The notes beneath the pieces were generated by a model. That model was not told the origin of the DNA. It searched no databases and saw only the letters and a program-made list of their open reading frames with translations. Both the position numbers and the translations under genes were made by a program. This document shows positions 12,819-24,761 of a stretch of 64,000 bases of DNA, piece after piece. Origin of the DNA: Gossypium raimondii. Taxonomy: Eukaryota > Streptophyta > Magnoliopsida > Malvales > Malvaceae. The number at the start of each line of letters is the position of its first letter. Positions within the stretch are counted from its first letter, which is position 1. The stretch spans positions 53,106,390-53,170,389 of the forward strand of contig NC_068576.1 in NCBI RefSeq assembly GCF_025698545.1. The letters run 5' to 3'.

Positions 12819-13838
12819 GTGAATCTGTTAAATTAAATGATTATATGCATTGGATATATATATATTTATATGATTTGGTTATATGTAATGGATAAGTATA
12901 TGAACATTTGTTTATATGTATTTGATGAGCATATAAACGTTTGGATCTTTGTGTTTAGTGAGTAAGCACATATATTGGTTGTTATGAAATTGTTGGATAT
13001 ATATATGTATGCATTCGGCATATGTGGATTATAAGTATAGATGTGCATTTGGCACATGTAGTTGATAAGTATAAATATATACTTTTGACATATGTATTTG
13101 AAAGATCATAGATATGCATTCGATGAAGTGCAAATGATAAGTATACTAGCAATCAAGATATGCAATTAATGATTATGTTTGTAACTTGATTATATGCATA
13201 TAATGTATATACATATGTTCGTTTATATGTATTAGTTAAATATACATTCTTTTCGATATAAACAAAATAACTTAAGATAGCAATGTGTGGAAAATAATGA
13301 TATTTGATAATTGTGATCTTAATAAATTTACTTAAGGAATTATATGATTCCTTTATATGTATTTTAGATATGCTATAAACTTACTAAGCTATAAAAGCTT
13401 ACTTTGATTGTTTTTGTCCATTTGTTTTATAGATAAAAACCAAGCTGCAGACTCGGGGATCGTCAGCAAAGATCATCACTCTATCTACTGTCTCGGTATT
13501 GAAATGTTTAAATTTTAACTTATGGCATGTATAGGCTAGATAATATTTTGGAAGTCGTACTTTAATGTACTGTATATATATAGTTAATAGCCATATAAAA
13601 ATAGTTTATTTTTCTTATGGTTTAACTGAACTGAAATGTTATGTTTTGTTAAAAAAGGTTAAAGTAAAATTTATAATTATACTTACTTAATATTTGACTA
13701 AGCTTAACATAAATGTTAAATTTTTGAATTCTACTGAACGTCTGTATTTTACTCAAACTCTCCCACTTTTTGAGCAAGTCTTTGGACTTAGATAGGTGGC
13801 CCGACTCATGATCTGGTCTAGCTAAAAGCTAGCCAAAA

Positions 13839-14179
13839 TTAACCGTCATTGACAAAGGATGGTCTCTCTTCCCATTCAACCATGAGTTTGATAGACGGAG
13901 GAGGATGCCAAACCAGTTGCAACGCCAATAGGCGATCCCTTGCGAGCTTGGTGATAGCATTCACTGTCGTATCAGCACCCTGCGGAACATGACATGCTAA
14001 AACCAGCCACGACCGAGGCAAAAGGCCACAAACAGCTGTTACAAGCTCCAACATCTCTTCTCCAATAACAGCCGTGACAAGGTCCACCACAATCTGGCTA
14101 TCAGATTTCACCACTAAACACCAAATACCCGCATCCCAAGCCACAAATAAACCATCGCACAACCAGCAAAGCTCAACTA
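13839..14179 (-). mobile_element. LINE RNase H-like domain fragment
   Basis: An open 107-residue reading frame on the minus strand reads WDAGIWCLVVKSDSQIVVDL, then about 30 residues on RSWLVLACHVPQGADTTVNA and ITKLAR. This is the conserved core and tail of the RNase H-like domain carried by plant LINE polyproteins. The start lies just after a T-rich run and the upstream LINE sequence is absent, so it is a truncated insertion. It is on the opposite strand from the fragment at 5.4-6.3 kb. Not a host gene. Confidence 0.65.
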
Positions 14180-15077
14180 TTTTTTTTTCATCTTTTAAAA
14201 ATTAGTTTGTTTCATGAATTAATTTTATATATACATATTTATTAGACCTATTAATAGGTGAAATTATTTGTCTAATGATATGTTTAGCAATACTTAAAAA
14301 AAAAGTACTTTTTTATTGAAAAACACTTTTTGAAGAAAAGTTGTGCTAAACAAAAAATTTTTTTGCTGAAATGAGTGACTTTTCAAAAGTACTTTTACTC
14401 AGAAGCTGAAGATTTTAACTTTTTGTTTAGCCAAAAGCACATATGGGAGCATTATTACTTTTTTACTCCTCTATTTTTTTCTCCCATTTTTCATTAACTT
14501 TAAATTACAAATGCTAATGTTATATAATATGGGTTATATATTCAAATAACATTTTAAAATAAAGTCATTAATTAAAATTAAAAAAATTCTTAAAATAATA
14601 CAAATCTGTTAATATTTGATTACAAATATTTAATGATTATATTTAAATATTTAAAATATACTTTATATATTCTAATTAAATTTTATAAATAATTAATATT
14701 AATTGCTTAAAATATTTAAAATTTATATTTCATATAATAAAATATTAACAATAAGTTATAATAAATTATGTTTTATATTCTTACTAAAATATCATAATAT
14801 TAGGTAATTTAAACATTATTTAAATATAAATTTATTATTTTAAAATAACATGTTTAGAACAAATTTTATTTTTTGAAACCACTTTTTAAAATATGAGTTA
14901 AACGTTTTTAAGCGGATCCGACCCAGCCCATATTTTAATTTTCAACCATAACCACCAATTAAAATCGATCGTACCAATCGTCCCCTGAGATCGTCAAGTC
15001 CCTCTCTCCCGCATCTTTCAACCGCGGGCAATACCTAATAGTAGCTGTTTGCTTACTTTGATCTTTCCCCTGTGCAA
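14180..15077. other. AT-rich DNA and YbaK-gene promoter
   Basis: The segment 14280-14900 contains aaagtactttt/aaaagtactttt phrases and a matching gtttag/ctaaac pair near its ends, suggestive of a worn MITE, but no clean terminal repeat or duplication was found. The last 150 bases hold the presumed promoter and leader of the gene starting at 15078. No TATA box is evident. Confidence 0.3.
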
Positions 15078-18000
15078 ATGGAGGCTGCGTTGGCAGAGCT
15101 AGAGAGAGTCCAGCTTCAAATCCTTCGGCGAATATCGAAGCTAGAGCTCTCTCACCTGCCTCAAAATGCTGAACCTATCCCTTCTTCATCCCCTCTCACT
15201 AACGGCGATGCTAGCTCCGATGTTGAAGCTTGCCTCTCTAATATTCTACGATCCAATGGCGTCAACGACTTCATTTTCAAGCGAGTCGCCTCCGATTACT
15301 ACGACTGGCCTCTCGAGTCCCGCCGCGACGTTCTCGGCGCCGCCTCTGTTCATCATCTTTGCAAAAGCATCGTTTTGGTTTGTCATTCTACAATTTTACT
15401 TCGAACTGATAATCATCGATCAATTAGTTGCATTTTAGTACCTTTTTTTCTTAGTTAGCTACGAGTATGAGATAGTGAATCTGTGTGAATTTCTTTAGTT
15501 AGTTACCTTTTTTTTTTCCTTTAAGCAGTGAATCTAGACTCAAAATTTTTTAATTCATATGAAGTTTCAAGACTATCCATCTTAGTTATGTATAATAATA
15601 ATGGATATATTGCTTACATTGAACTTACATAATTGAAGAAAGATTATTTGAAGTGGCGTAGCAGCAGATAGGAGAATGTGATTTTGGTTGTGTCAGAAGG
15701 TGAACAAGTTGGTTTGCTTTAGTTAAGGAGGTGAAATGCTTTGCAAATGCCTATTTGTCATCTTGGAAAAATGGTTGATATTGTGCGGCCGTAAAAGCTT
15801 GCATCACCAACTGGAGATGGGCTTTTTTGAGGTGATATGATTTATGGTCTTGCCCCTTCTACGTGTAGAAATTTAATGGTTTTGAGGAGAATATGTTGTT
15901 AGGATGATCAAATGCTTGAAGTTCTGATATGAACAGTGAAATATTGCCATTTTATGTTCCAGTTCCTTTTTTATTTTCTTTTCAAGTAATGCATTTTAGC
16001 ATTCAAAGTCATATTTGTATGGAGTATAAAGAATATATTAGTACCTGTCTTGGTTTTTGCTTAGTTGGTCCATGTTTGAAGAGAAAGATTCTGTAGTAAG
16101 GGGTTTCATGTGGATTGTTGAAGATGCTTTTAAGAGTGGTTGGTTGTTAATGGAGTGTTAAAACACTAAGGGGGCATCTGGTTGAAGAAATGTAAGATTG
16201 CTTTGGGTAAATAGGATTATTGGAATGTAAGATTACTAGGTATATTAGATACCCTGCTTGGTTCATTTGGCTGGAATGTAGGATTTTGGTGTTTGATTGA
16301 TGGAATGTAAGATTACCTAAAAGAAAGTTTTTTGCAAGTTCACTTCCTTTTACATTTGTAGTGTCAATTTTTCCATATAATTATAATAACTTACGAAGTT
16401 CATTTTTATTACACCTCAATTTTATCACATGAATTCAACCGAACAACCATTGAAACTTTTTTTGTTTTGAACAATTGAACCTAATTATGATAACTTATTT
16501 ATATGGTTTATCAATTGTTTGTGTTCGAGAGTGTGGTTGCTTTTTTTATGAAAAGAGAAGTGAAACTAAAATTTTCTCAAATAGTTCTCATATAAAAGAG
16601 AGGTTTTTGTTTTTTTTATTAGACTTAAAATTTTATTTGGGAAAAAAAGGACGATGCCGATTTAAATAATAAAAACAAAAGGTAAATTTATCCAAAATTT
16701 CAGATTATGCTCGGAATCTAAGATAACTTGGGGGAAGAGGGGTATTGAGATTACACCCTATATTCAGGCATCTTGACGCTACTTGGAAAAGTGAGATTAT
16801 GGGATGGTGGGGGTGTTTCGAATCCAAACAAGGTAATCTTAGTGTGATATTTGAGATTACGAGATGGAATGTTACATTACATGAACCAAATGCACCCTAA
16901 ACTGCAAAGCATCCAGAGCATACTCGTGAATCAGGGGTAGTGGAGATACAGATGAAAATAAATATAGGCAGTCATACCTTCAAAATATGTGACACCCACC
17001 TACTTCCACTCCCATTTTTGTGGCGACTTTTCTTTTTCTAGTGCAAAAGACCATAAGTCTGATTTGCTCATTTTAATCTGTCAGGCTCCATACTAAGGCT
17101 GCTTTGCTTGCTCAGGTTAATACTCAAGCCCTGTCCAATGTAATTGATTGTAGTGATCGAAACAATTCAAAGTATTATGTTGTTGTAGTTCAGGTAACTT
17201 CCTTTTTCCCTATGTACCAACAAGATGCCCCATATAGAAAGGATCTTACGTTTGAACCCTTTAATATTTGCAGTATACTGCTAGATTCAACGCTGAAACT
17301 GTCAAAAATTTTCTCTACACACTCAACAATGGAAAGATATCAAAGAAGAAATTTAACTGTAAGTTTATTTATTTGTGAACTGTGATCCTCTTTATGATAA
17401 AAAAAAGACACCTACTCAAGGGTATTTCATTGAAATTATTATTAGATTATTCTAGCCATTCTGAAATGAGTTGTCTAAAAACCCAATACAAACATGTTAC
17501 TGTAATGATGGTTCAAAGCACATATATGTAGCAGAGAGTAGATAAAACTTGGTCTGGTGTAAAGATCCTGGCATATCTGATTATAGTTTGTTTTAATATT
17601 ATATTCTGGCAGGTTGGTGCCAGTACACATCATTCATGCATTAATACATGATGCCTTAAGTCTTGATTAAGCATTTTGTGTGGAAAGAGCTATGGATTCC
17701 TAATTTCGCTTATTTTCTTGTTAACCTAGTCATTCAGTTGCCTTATAATTTGCTAAGGATGAATCATATTATAAATCAATTGTCAGAGTCTCATGGACCT
17801 TCCTTTTATGTCTTTGTTGTCACCTTCTTTTTCTTTTTCATTATTTCAGTTTTGAAGAGCTAATGAATTTTTATTGCTAATAATGCATTCTTACTAGAGC
17901 TTTGTTTGCTTATATTTGGTAGCCTGCACTTTATGTCAGTGTAGACACAATCATAAGTAGTTGAAACCTGAAGCTGTTTGCGTCCCTCGCAGAAAAAAAA

Positions 18001-19902
18001 TATTTATTTAAGCGGGGGCTGAAATTAGTTCATTTATCGTCATTTAACTAGTTTCAGCATCAACTGAATGATTAATTAAGAGAAAGCTAGGGAGTAATAA
18101 ATTGCAAGTTATTACCAACTTACCGTTACATTTATGGTCTAAACATTAGTTCACTTACTGTTGTTTTAGAGGACTAGTTTCAGCATCATCTGAATGATTA
18201 ATTGAGAGAGAACTAAGGAGTAATAAACTGCAAGCTGTGACCAATTCAACGTCACATTTTTGGCTTGTAGGCAAAAGCTGTTGACTAACATGGTGCAATG
18301 GTGCTTATGACTTTGCTAATGTTAATAACTATCTGGTGATCCTTATTTCTGATTCAACAGCAATAACTATTTGTTTGAATTTTGTTAAATCATCTATGAA
18401 GATGTATTCATAATCCAGCTTGTAAAGTTTTTGATTATTCTGTTGTATGGTCAAGTTGTTGATTAGTGTTTTCTTAATGCTGTCATCTTTTTCCCTTCAT
18501 TTATGGGCTGAAGAAACCAATCAACTTTTCGTGCAATATTGGCTCCTATAATTCTCTTTATGGTTAGAAGATTTATTTAATGCTGGGATCTCCGAAATAT
18601 TTAGTTAATTATTACATGTTTTGAATAATTCAGTGAGACTTGCTCCTGAGGAAACATCAATAAAGTTGACTGGCTATGAGCACAATGCAGTTACTTGCAT
18701 CGGTATGCAAACTGACATTCCAGTAAGTGCTCTTTATGCAAACCTTTGTATGCTAGCTTTACATAACATCTAATGTATTGAATTTTGTTTTTTTATTTGT
18801 TTTTTATTAGTATATTGATTTTGTATTGCTTGTTTTTTCTACTTGGTATGCTGTTACTGTATAAATGAAATGTATTGGGAATTGTTCAATAAAGTATTTA
18901 TGTTCAATTTGTAATATGGTATAATGAACAATAGAGAGGGAACAAGAGCAGAAGTTTCAAACAAAAATGTTGGTTCATTTTTCTTTTAGGAATCTAATTG
19001 TTTTGAGAGGCTTTTGTTGTGTAAAAATGTTCTTGGCACCTGTCTTTTAGACAGTAGCCCCCTTCGATCCCTGTCCTTCTGTAGGAAGAGCACATGGGGC
19101 CCTGAGGATTTAATTGCCTGGGTAGATATCCATCCTCATCATGCTTAGGACCAGTTTGGCTTGTTTATATACAAAATCGAACAAGTAAAATCAAGTACTT
19201 ATTAAGTCTGTAACATGCATTTGAGTATAGCAACACATGAATTCCTTGTCCTTGAATTTGAATCTATCTGCCAGCTTTCTGGCTGGTCCACTGTTCCTAA
19301 TGTCAGCTCAAATCATTTCCTGCCAGTCTGTCACATAGAAAATGCACTGTGGAGTTTATCAGCATATTCCTTTTGCATAAGACGACAGCTTGCATAAACT
19401 GTTAGAGATGGAAGCCTAAGATGCTTTGAAATTTTAGGTGCTAGAATGAAGTTTCTTTTCTTATCATGTAGGCTGTAGGGTATGTAACTTACCTGAAACT
19501 GACGAAGTTCATATAATACAAAAGTGACAGTCCACATAAGGGGTGGTTAGCAATCAGAATTGAGATACCATATTACAAATTTCATAAAGAAGCAAAAAGC
19601 CAAGTTTATTGTTTCTCATTGATGGTATTATCTGTGTGATTAGCTAAAATGCATGACTTCAGACATGGCCATGCATGCATACACCATGAAAGGCAGGAAG
19701 AAAGATTTCATGTTTTTCATCATACTCTTAGTAACGGGAAAATTGGAACTGATTGCAGGTAATTTTAGATGAAGCCATTGTAAAGCTTGATCCAGATTTC
19801 TTCTGGTTGGGTGGAGGCGAGGTTGATTTGAAGCTGGGAATCAGAACCTCTGAATTTATAAACTTTGTCAAACCTTTCATTGTCAGCTGCAGTGGTACCT
19901 AA
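15078..19902 (+). CDS. YbaK/ProX-type aminoacyl-tRNA editing-domain protein, five exons
   Basis: Exons: 15078-15377, 17116-17193, 17274-17358, 18634-18722, 19759-19902. They total 696 bases, 231 residues plus TAA, with every junction in frame and GT-AG. The C-terminal two-thirds matches the YbaK/EbsC family, free-standing deacylases that clear mischarged tRNA (Cys- or Ala-tRNAPro in bacteria). The motif HHLCKSIVLV has Lys96 where YbaK has its functional lysine. Later come KYYVVVVQ, then LTGYEHNAVTCIGM and WLGGGEVDLKLGIRTSEF, the family's GY..GAV..FG and G.G..DLKL signatures. The first 70 residues are a plant extension starting MEAALAELERVQLQILRRIS, probably helical. The start is the first ATG; a GTG two codons upstream was set aside. 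Substrate and compartment are unknown; no clear transit peptide is seen. Confidence 0.85.
16170..16897. mobile_element. Tourist-like (PIF/Harbinger) MITE in intron 1
   Basis: The left end GGGGGCATCTGGTTGAAG is matched by the inverted right end GGGTGCATTTGGTTCATG. The element is flanked by TAA (16167-16169) and TAA (16898-16900). A 3-bp TAA duplication and GGG..TTTGGTT termini are hallmarks of Tourist-like MITEs. Subterminal 'ggaatgtaagattac' phrases recur several times. It lies wholly within the first intron of the YbaK-domain gene. Confidence 0.75.
18030..18270 (+). repeat. 126-bp tandem duplication in intron 3
   Basis: The phrase ctagtttcagcatc starts at 18048 and again at 18174. Both are followed by tgaatgattaatt, then aggagtaataaa and tgcaag. 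The copies have diverged by roughly 10-15 percent. Intron 3 of the YbaK-domain gene; no effect on coding. Confidence 0.75.
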
Positions 19903-21466
19903 TTATCTACCATTGATTCCACAAACTAAATAAAAAGAAATTAAACTCAAGACAACTTACTAAAGACTTCAAGAAAATCCATTCACATGGGCATCCTATC
20001 CGGTCGAGAATGATGCTTTATCTTTTATTGGTTTGTTTTGGTTATCAAATTTTGGAAGTCAATTGCGCAATTGGAAATGTTAAGTCCTCCGGAGACAGCC
20101 ATGTTCTTTGGTTATGTAGTAAGGTGGAATTGTTAGATAGGAATGAAAATTTGATTTCTTAGGGATCAGAGCCTGAAATTTCGGGAACATTTCTTTCATG
20201 GTAATGTGATGCATTTTAACCCGTTTTCAGATTGTTTTGCGAGATCAATTACTTGGCAATGGTGGCTCATGGTTCACAGATGGCCACGTTTTGCACAATT
20301 TTGGGCTTGGTTATTGAATTCTATACAGGGGACAGTACATTGCAGACTGTCGTCTGGACAGTTCAGAGTGGGCTCCACTTTATCGCGTTTAACATCCTCC
20401 TCCAACGCAACCTAAATAAACATGTAAGCCTCGGTTTTTAGTCATATTCTCTCAACATGTTTCAGCCATGTAAATGTGGAAAACTCGTGTTGGTTTGGAT
20501 TATGTTTTATTTTTATGAAAAACAGATGCAGGAGTTTCGGGAGGTGAGAACACCTTTATCTCATCAGTCTGTACACGCGTAATCTTTGGATTAGATGTCA
20601 GTATATATAATAATATGTATGCGCACACGCTGGTTTGAGCTTCAGTCCAAATAACTCCTTTTCCTTGTTTAGGTTTAGGTCAGGTGAGTTAAAAATAACA
20701 TTTATAGAAGAGATAAATCTAAAAATTACACGTGAATTTTGATGTGACATATGAGCCTTGAGTGGGTATAATTATATATGAAATTTTAATTGTGGTTCAA
20801 ATGTATATGTAAAAATTTGATTTTGATACAAGTATACATATTTAAAGAAATAAATAAAACTATTTATGTATGTAACTTGTCAACATAAAATGATTTTATA
20901 TTAATAATTATATTTTTGATTTGTGAAAAATGAATCAAATTAAAATTTTATGTACAAAATTAAATAAAATTTTAGTTTATATATAACATTGCATATTTGA
21001 TTAAAATTCATACATAATTTTGATATTTATCTCTTTATAGAGATTATTAAAAAAATATTTTTGGTTGCAACGGTAATTTTATTCAAATCTGCTTGGGTTA
21101 TTAAAATTGATCTCAAATTTGAATTATTGAATCTATTAGGTCGGATCAGACGGGTGGAGAATAGGCCATAAGATTATGGTCTAGACAACAGTAGCTTTAA
21201 ATCACCACGTTCTGATAAGCCGTCTTCACAGCAAGGTTTTTGAACACATTTGGCAATTACAAGTGTCTTTTGCATAGTGTTTCAGTGGAGCTTGGACTTA
21301 ACATATATATTTTAATTTTGACCATACGAAACGCCCTTGAACAGGTAGCCAAAAGATGGTAGTTTTAGGGGAGAAACCATAATAACTTTTTCTTGGTTCT
21401 CTTTTAAATGAAACTAGAAGCTGGTACGAAACAATTAACATTTTGGGTAATATTAACGAGTGTTGT
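19903..21466. other. 3' region of the YbaK gene and intergenic DNA
   Basis: The 3' UTR should follow 19902. Two overlapping ORFs at 20206-20441 show no family resemblance; the block is less AT-rich and could be a spliced 3' UTR exon, which transcripts would show. The segment 20690-21130 is AT-rich with no feature. Confidence 0.3.
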
Positions 21467-22539
21467 CTAGTTTTTTTCATTATGAATAGGAGGTTTCCGA
21501 TGGGGTTGTGAATAATCCATAACGTCGTCAATGTCCCCATCCACCATATCCTTTTCCTTGGAACCCACATCTTCCTCAGTGTCACCACCTGAATTTCCTA
21601 ACATGGACCTTGACCTTCTTACTCTCTTCAATCCCTACCCAACTCAACATAAGCAATAAATAATCTCAGGAATATTAATCATACTAAAAAAAGCATGATC
21701 TATGACTTAATGTAAAACTGTTGTAGTTACCTCTACTTTTGCCATGCCGTGGAAATCAACCCCAGAAGACAAGATAATTTCATATCCTGCATGAACATAT
21801 AAGCAAAATTGCTATTGCGCCATCATCATCATCAATAATATGAAACAGTGTTTAACACTAAACCTATAACTAAGGTCTATGATTACGCAACAACACGTTA
21901 TATTTTAAGAACTTAGGTCACTGCTGAAATTTCCTTAGCGAAACCAAGTTGGACGACTTGTGAAAGGATAATGAACGGTGCAAAAAGCTTAAAGCAGTTC
22001 AAGTGTAGCATGAAATAATGATAGTCTTTTTCCAGTTTTTATTTTATTTCATAGCGTAAGTCAAAAGGATATGTCTCTCATATTTCCTGTTAAATAAGAA
22101 GATAAACTATTCCGAATACAAAAAGGACATCTTAGTTTGAAAAATAACCTGATGAAATAGCATTTTCAACAGCTTGTTTTGCCTTGAGAAGTAAGTTGCA
22201 AAGTGTTTGTTTCATATTATTTGCATCAGTCCCATTCTCTTGTTTTCTTATTCCGTGAACCCCATATTCTTGTGTTTGTACTTCCTTTGAGATTGAAGAC
22301 TTCATCTCTAGTTGATCGTGGAGCTTCAACTTATTGACATCCTGGTTTTAACGAATATAAACTATAAGTCACACATATATACATATTTATCGTAATCACT
22401 ATATATAAATATATTATGCGCTAACCTTGGCAAGAAAATCGGCATGATTGTCAATATCAGCAGCATAACCTAGACAACGAGCATTGCATGCATGCATAGG
22501 AAGACAAAGGAGAAAGAAGATAACACCTAGCGAATACAT
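21467..22539 (-). CDS. GOLVEN/RGF/CLEL peptide hormone precursor, four exons
   Basis: A secreted precursor of a short tyrosine-sulfated peptide of the GLV/RGF/CLEL family, perceived by RGI receptor kinases and acting in root meristem upkeep and gravitropic growth. Exons on the minus strand: 22426-22539, 22149-22341, 21731-21786, 21467-21634. They total 531 bases, 176 residues, all junctions GT-AG and in frame. A signal peptide opens the protein (MYSLGVIFFLLCLPMHACNA). The middle is variable. A basic patch KRVRRSRS at 124-131 is a candidate pro-peptide cleavage area. The C-terminus has D161-Y162 and the motif DYSQPHRKPPIHN, closest by eye to the Arabidopsis GLV1/RGF6/CLEL6 peptide. The DY pair is the sulfation signal, and proline 169 or 170 would be the hydroxylated one. 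Three residues follow the final Asn. The short exons hide this gene from a simple ORF scan. Confidence 0.9.
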
Positions 22540-24243
22540 TTGTATATGATGAAACAACTTTGAGAAACAGAGAAAGATTGTATGTGGTCTGGGGGTGTGA
22601 GTTCAGTGTTAGGTTTTCCAGGTATTTGTACTGATAGAAGTTATCAAAGAGGGCGTATTAAATGCATGTTTTGTACTGAAATGAAATCCTTTCTTTAAGA
22701 GAACATGCAGGTGTTCGGATGATGAATCTTGAAAACCAAATTCAAGATATTAGGGGGCCTCCCTTTGTCCCTTACTTTTCCCCTTTTTAAATCACCTTAG
22801 GGGACGTATTCCAAATCAAGAAGGCAGGAATTATAGAGATGTACTCTCAAATATCACCATAAAATAATTTTTTTGACTGTCAAATAACTTTTCTTTAATA
22901 ACAATTACGTGAACTAATTAAGTTTTTCGAATTTGTGAGAATTCTAAATAAGTAGAGGTCCTACCATGTGTTTGTGATGAGGAAGTCCACTCCTTGCCCC
23001 ACCCTTAAAATGTATGGCAGAAATATTACCGCATGGCCTTGGATTATTTGTTTTTCAGTTTTCATACATAGTTTCTCTTATCGAAGGTGTGGAAGCAGTG
23101 TCGTTTATGACCAAGAAAGGGATATACAATGAAATGTTTTAATATATTTTAAACGATGAAATTACATACTTTTTGAATCGACTGATGGAATTAGATTTAG
23201 GATAATCACAAATTTAGTTGACCTTGTAAAGTTAGATTGGAGTAGCTATGTTCTTATCTTTTCATTCACGATCACAAACTTATAAAACTCCTCATGCATG
23301 GACGTGTATGAAACATGAACCTTGAGAATTAATGAAATTGAAGGAGTGATTTTCAGATCAGTTATGAGTAACATCCGTTTGTACGTTTATATATGAACAG
23401 GATGATGATTAGGACAATGAGTGTGTGTGTGTATATTAATGTATGGAACTCATACGCAAACAAACCAAATTCGTCAGGGATAAATTTAAGTCTAAATTTT
23501 GGGGGTCTTTTTTTGTCTGAATCAAACTGCATGGAACACATGGGACCGACAATGAAATGGAGGAAGCCAGGAAGGGTTAGAGGCCAATGGTTTGAAGACA
23601 AAGCTGCATGGCCAAACCGCCCTTTGCGTTTCCACAGGAGGGACAAGGAGGGTCAAGTTCCCCCACCATAGCGCCCGCATGCCACATGGCATTCACCGCA
23701 TCTCCATGTGTGCTATTTACATATCTTATGCTGCCACGTCAGTCACTGGGCCCTTCACACGGACCACCTCAGCAAGTGCCCATGTCGATCCTATGGTCTC
23801 TTTCCTTTTGTTTCAGATTTTGTCTCTCTATGTCCATGGCATGTTGAATTAAGACATATTGGCTCGGAACACAGGGTGAGAAACATGAGCCTCACCAACT
23901 TACAGCGATGCATACACATCCGAATCCATTGCACCTTTGCATATAATGGGTCTCCAATTGGGACCCGAAGCTAAAACTCTGATGCAACTTGGTAGATGGT
24001 AGCTACAAGGGCGAGAGTTTGGTGGTTCAGATTCATGTGAACAGACTTATCAATTATTACATATGATAAAGAGTTTGATTTGATCCTAATATATAGGCAA
24101 CCCCTGTTAAAGTAAAACATAGACTAATGACTCACCTGTTTGCTCAGTTATTTAGGCAGAGAGGAAAAGATTTAATTACATGCAAATCCTTGAGTTCATT
24201 AATGGTTGTCATTTACTGTGTAATAGACTTAAGATTTTGCCAT
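22540..24243. other. Upstream region of the GLV/RGF gene, intergenic
   Basis: Holds the promoter of the peptide gene (read leftward); no TATA box was recognised. At 23560-23980 the sequence is GC-richer and has several overlapping ORFs on the plus strand in different frames. None shows a domain, and they overlap too heavily to be real. Unassigned. Confidence 0.3.
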
Positions 24244-24244
24244 C

Positions 24245-24761
24245 GGTTAAATTCTGTCATTAGTCCCTATATTATGTGTAAGTTGTGAATCGAATTCCTA
24301 TACTTTAATTTGATCATTTTAAGTCCATATACTTTATGAATTTTAAAATTGTAATCCCCATCAAACAGTTAAATTCATTAAGTTATGTTATTTTCAAAAT
24401 ATGATGTGGCAACATATTGTTGTATATATAATGTCATATCAACTTAATATTTTCACATATTACTTATAAAAATTCAACTATAGATTTAAAGATTGTCGTT
24501 TACGTTAAAACTAAAATTTCAAAATTCAAAAATATAGAGACTAATAATGATATAATTCAAGAACATAGACTAAATCTACAACTTTAGGCATAGTACAAGA
24601 CTAATAGTAAAGTTTAACCAAATGGATTTAACTACTACCATTTGGTTTGGATTGAAATTTTAAAATTTGAAAAGTGTAAGGACTAAAAATTGACCAAATT
24701 AAAGTATAGAGACTAAATTCACAACTTATCAGAGTACATGGACTAATAGCAGAATTTCAAC
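24245..24761. mobile_element. Compound MITE: one left arm, two right arms
   Basis: The left arm (from 24245) reads ggttaaattctgtcattag then tccctatattatgtgtaagt. Its inverted complement occurs twice to the right: ending at about 24620 (agtttaacca) and again at about 24621-24761 (gactaatagcagaatttcaac). The second right arm matches the left arm longest. This looks like one MITE nested in or recombined with another of the same family. No ORF. Confidence 0.6.

Larger units (their letters stand above)
10703..13650 (+). mobile_element. Second TGTAACA-family element, AT-rich interior
   Basis: It opens TGTAACAACTCAG, then 'agtttcgggaccataaatccgag', closely similar to the element at 9100. The interior (11750-13400) is low-complexity tatata/tgtatg sequence. 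It contains a 41-bp tandem pair at 12737-12818 and an AT/GT microsatellite at 12031-12066. No gag or pol coding is seen. The right end is not defined; no TGTTACA closure was found, so 13650 is approximate. Confidence 0.45.

Noticed and set aside
20206-20441. Two ORFs just downstream of the YbaK-domain gene
   Set aside because: They overlap in two frames and match nothing known; a 3' UTR exon is a simpler explanation.
23393-23974. Five overlapping ORFs, possibly a gene upstream of GLV/RGF
   Set aside because: They occupy different frames over the same bases, none shows a domain or signal peptide, and no splice model joins them.
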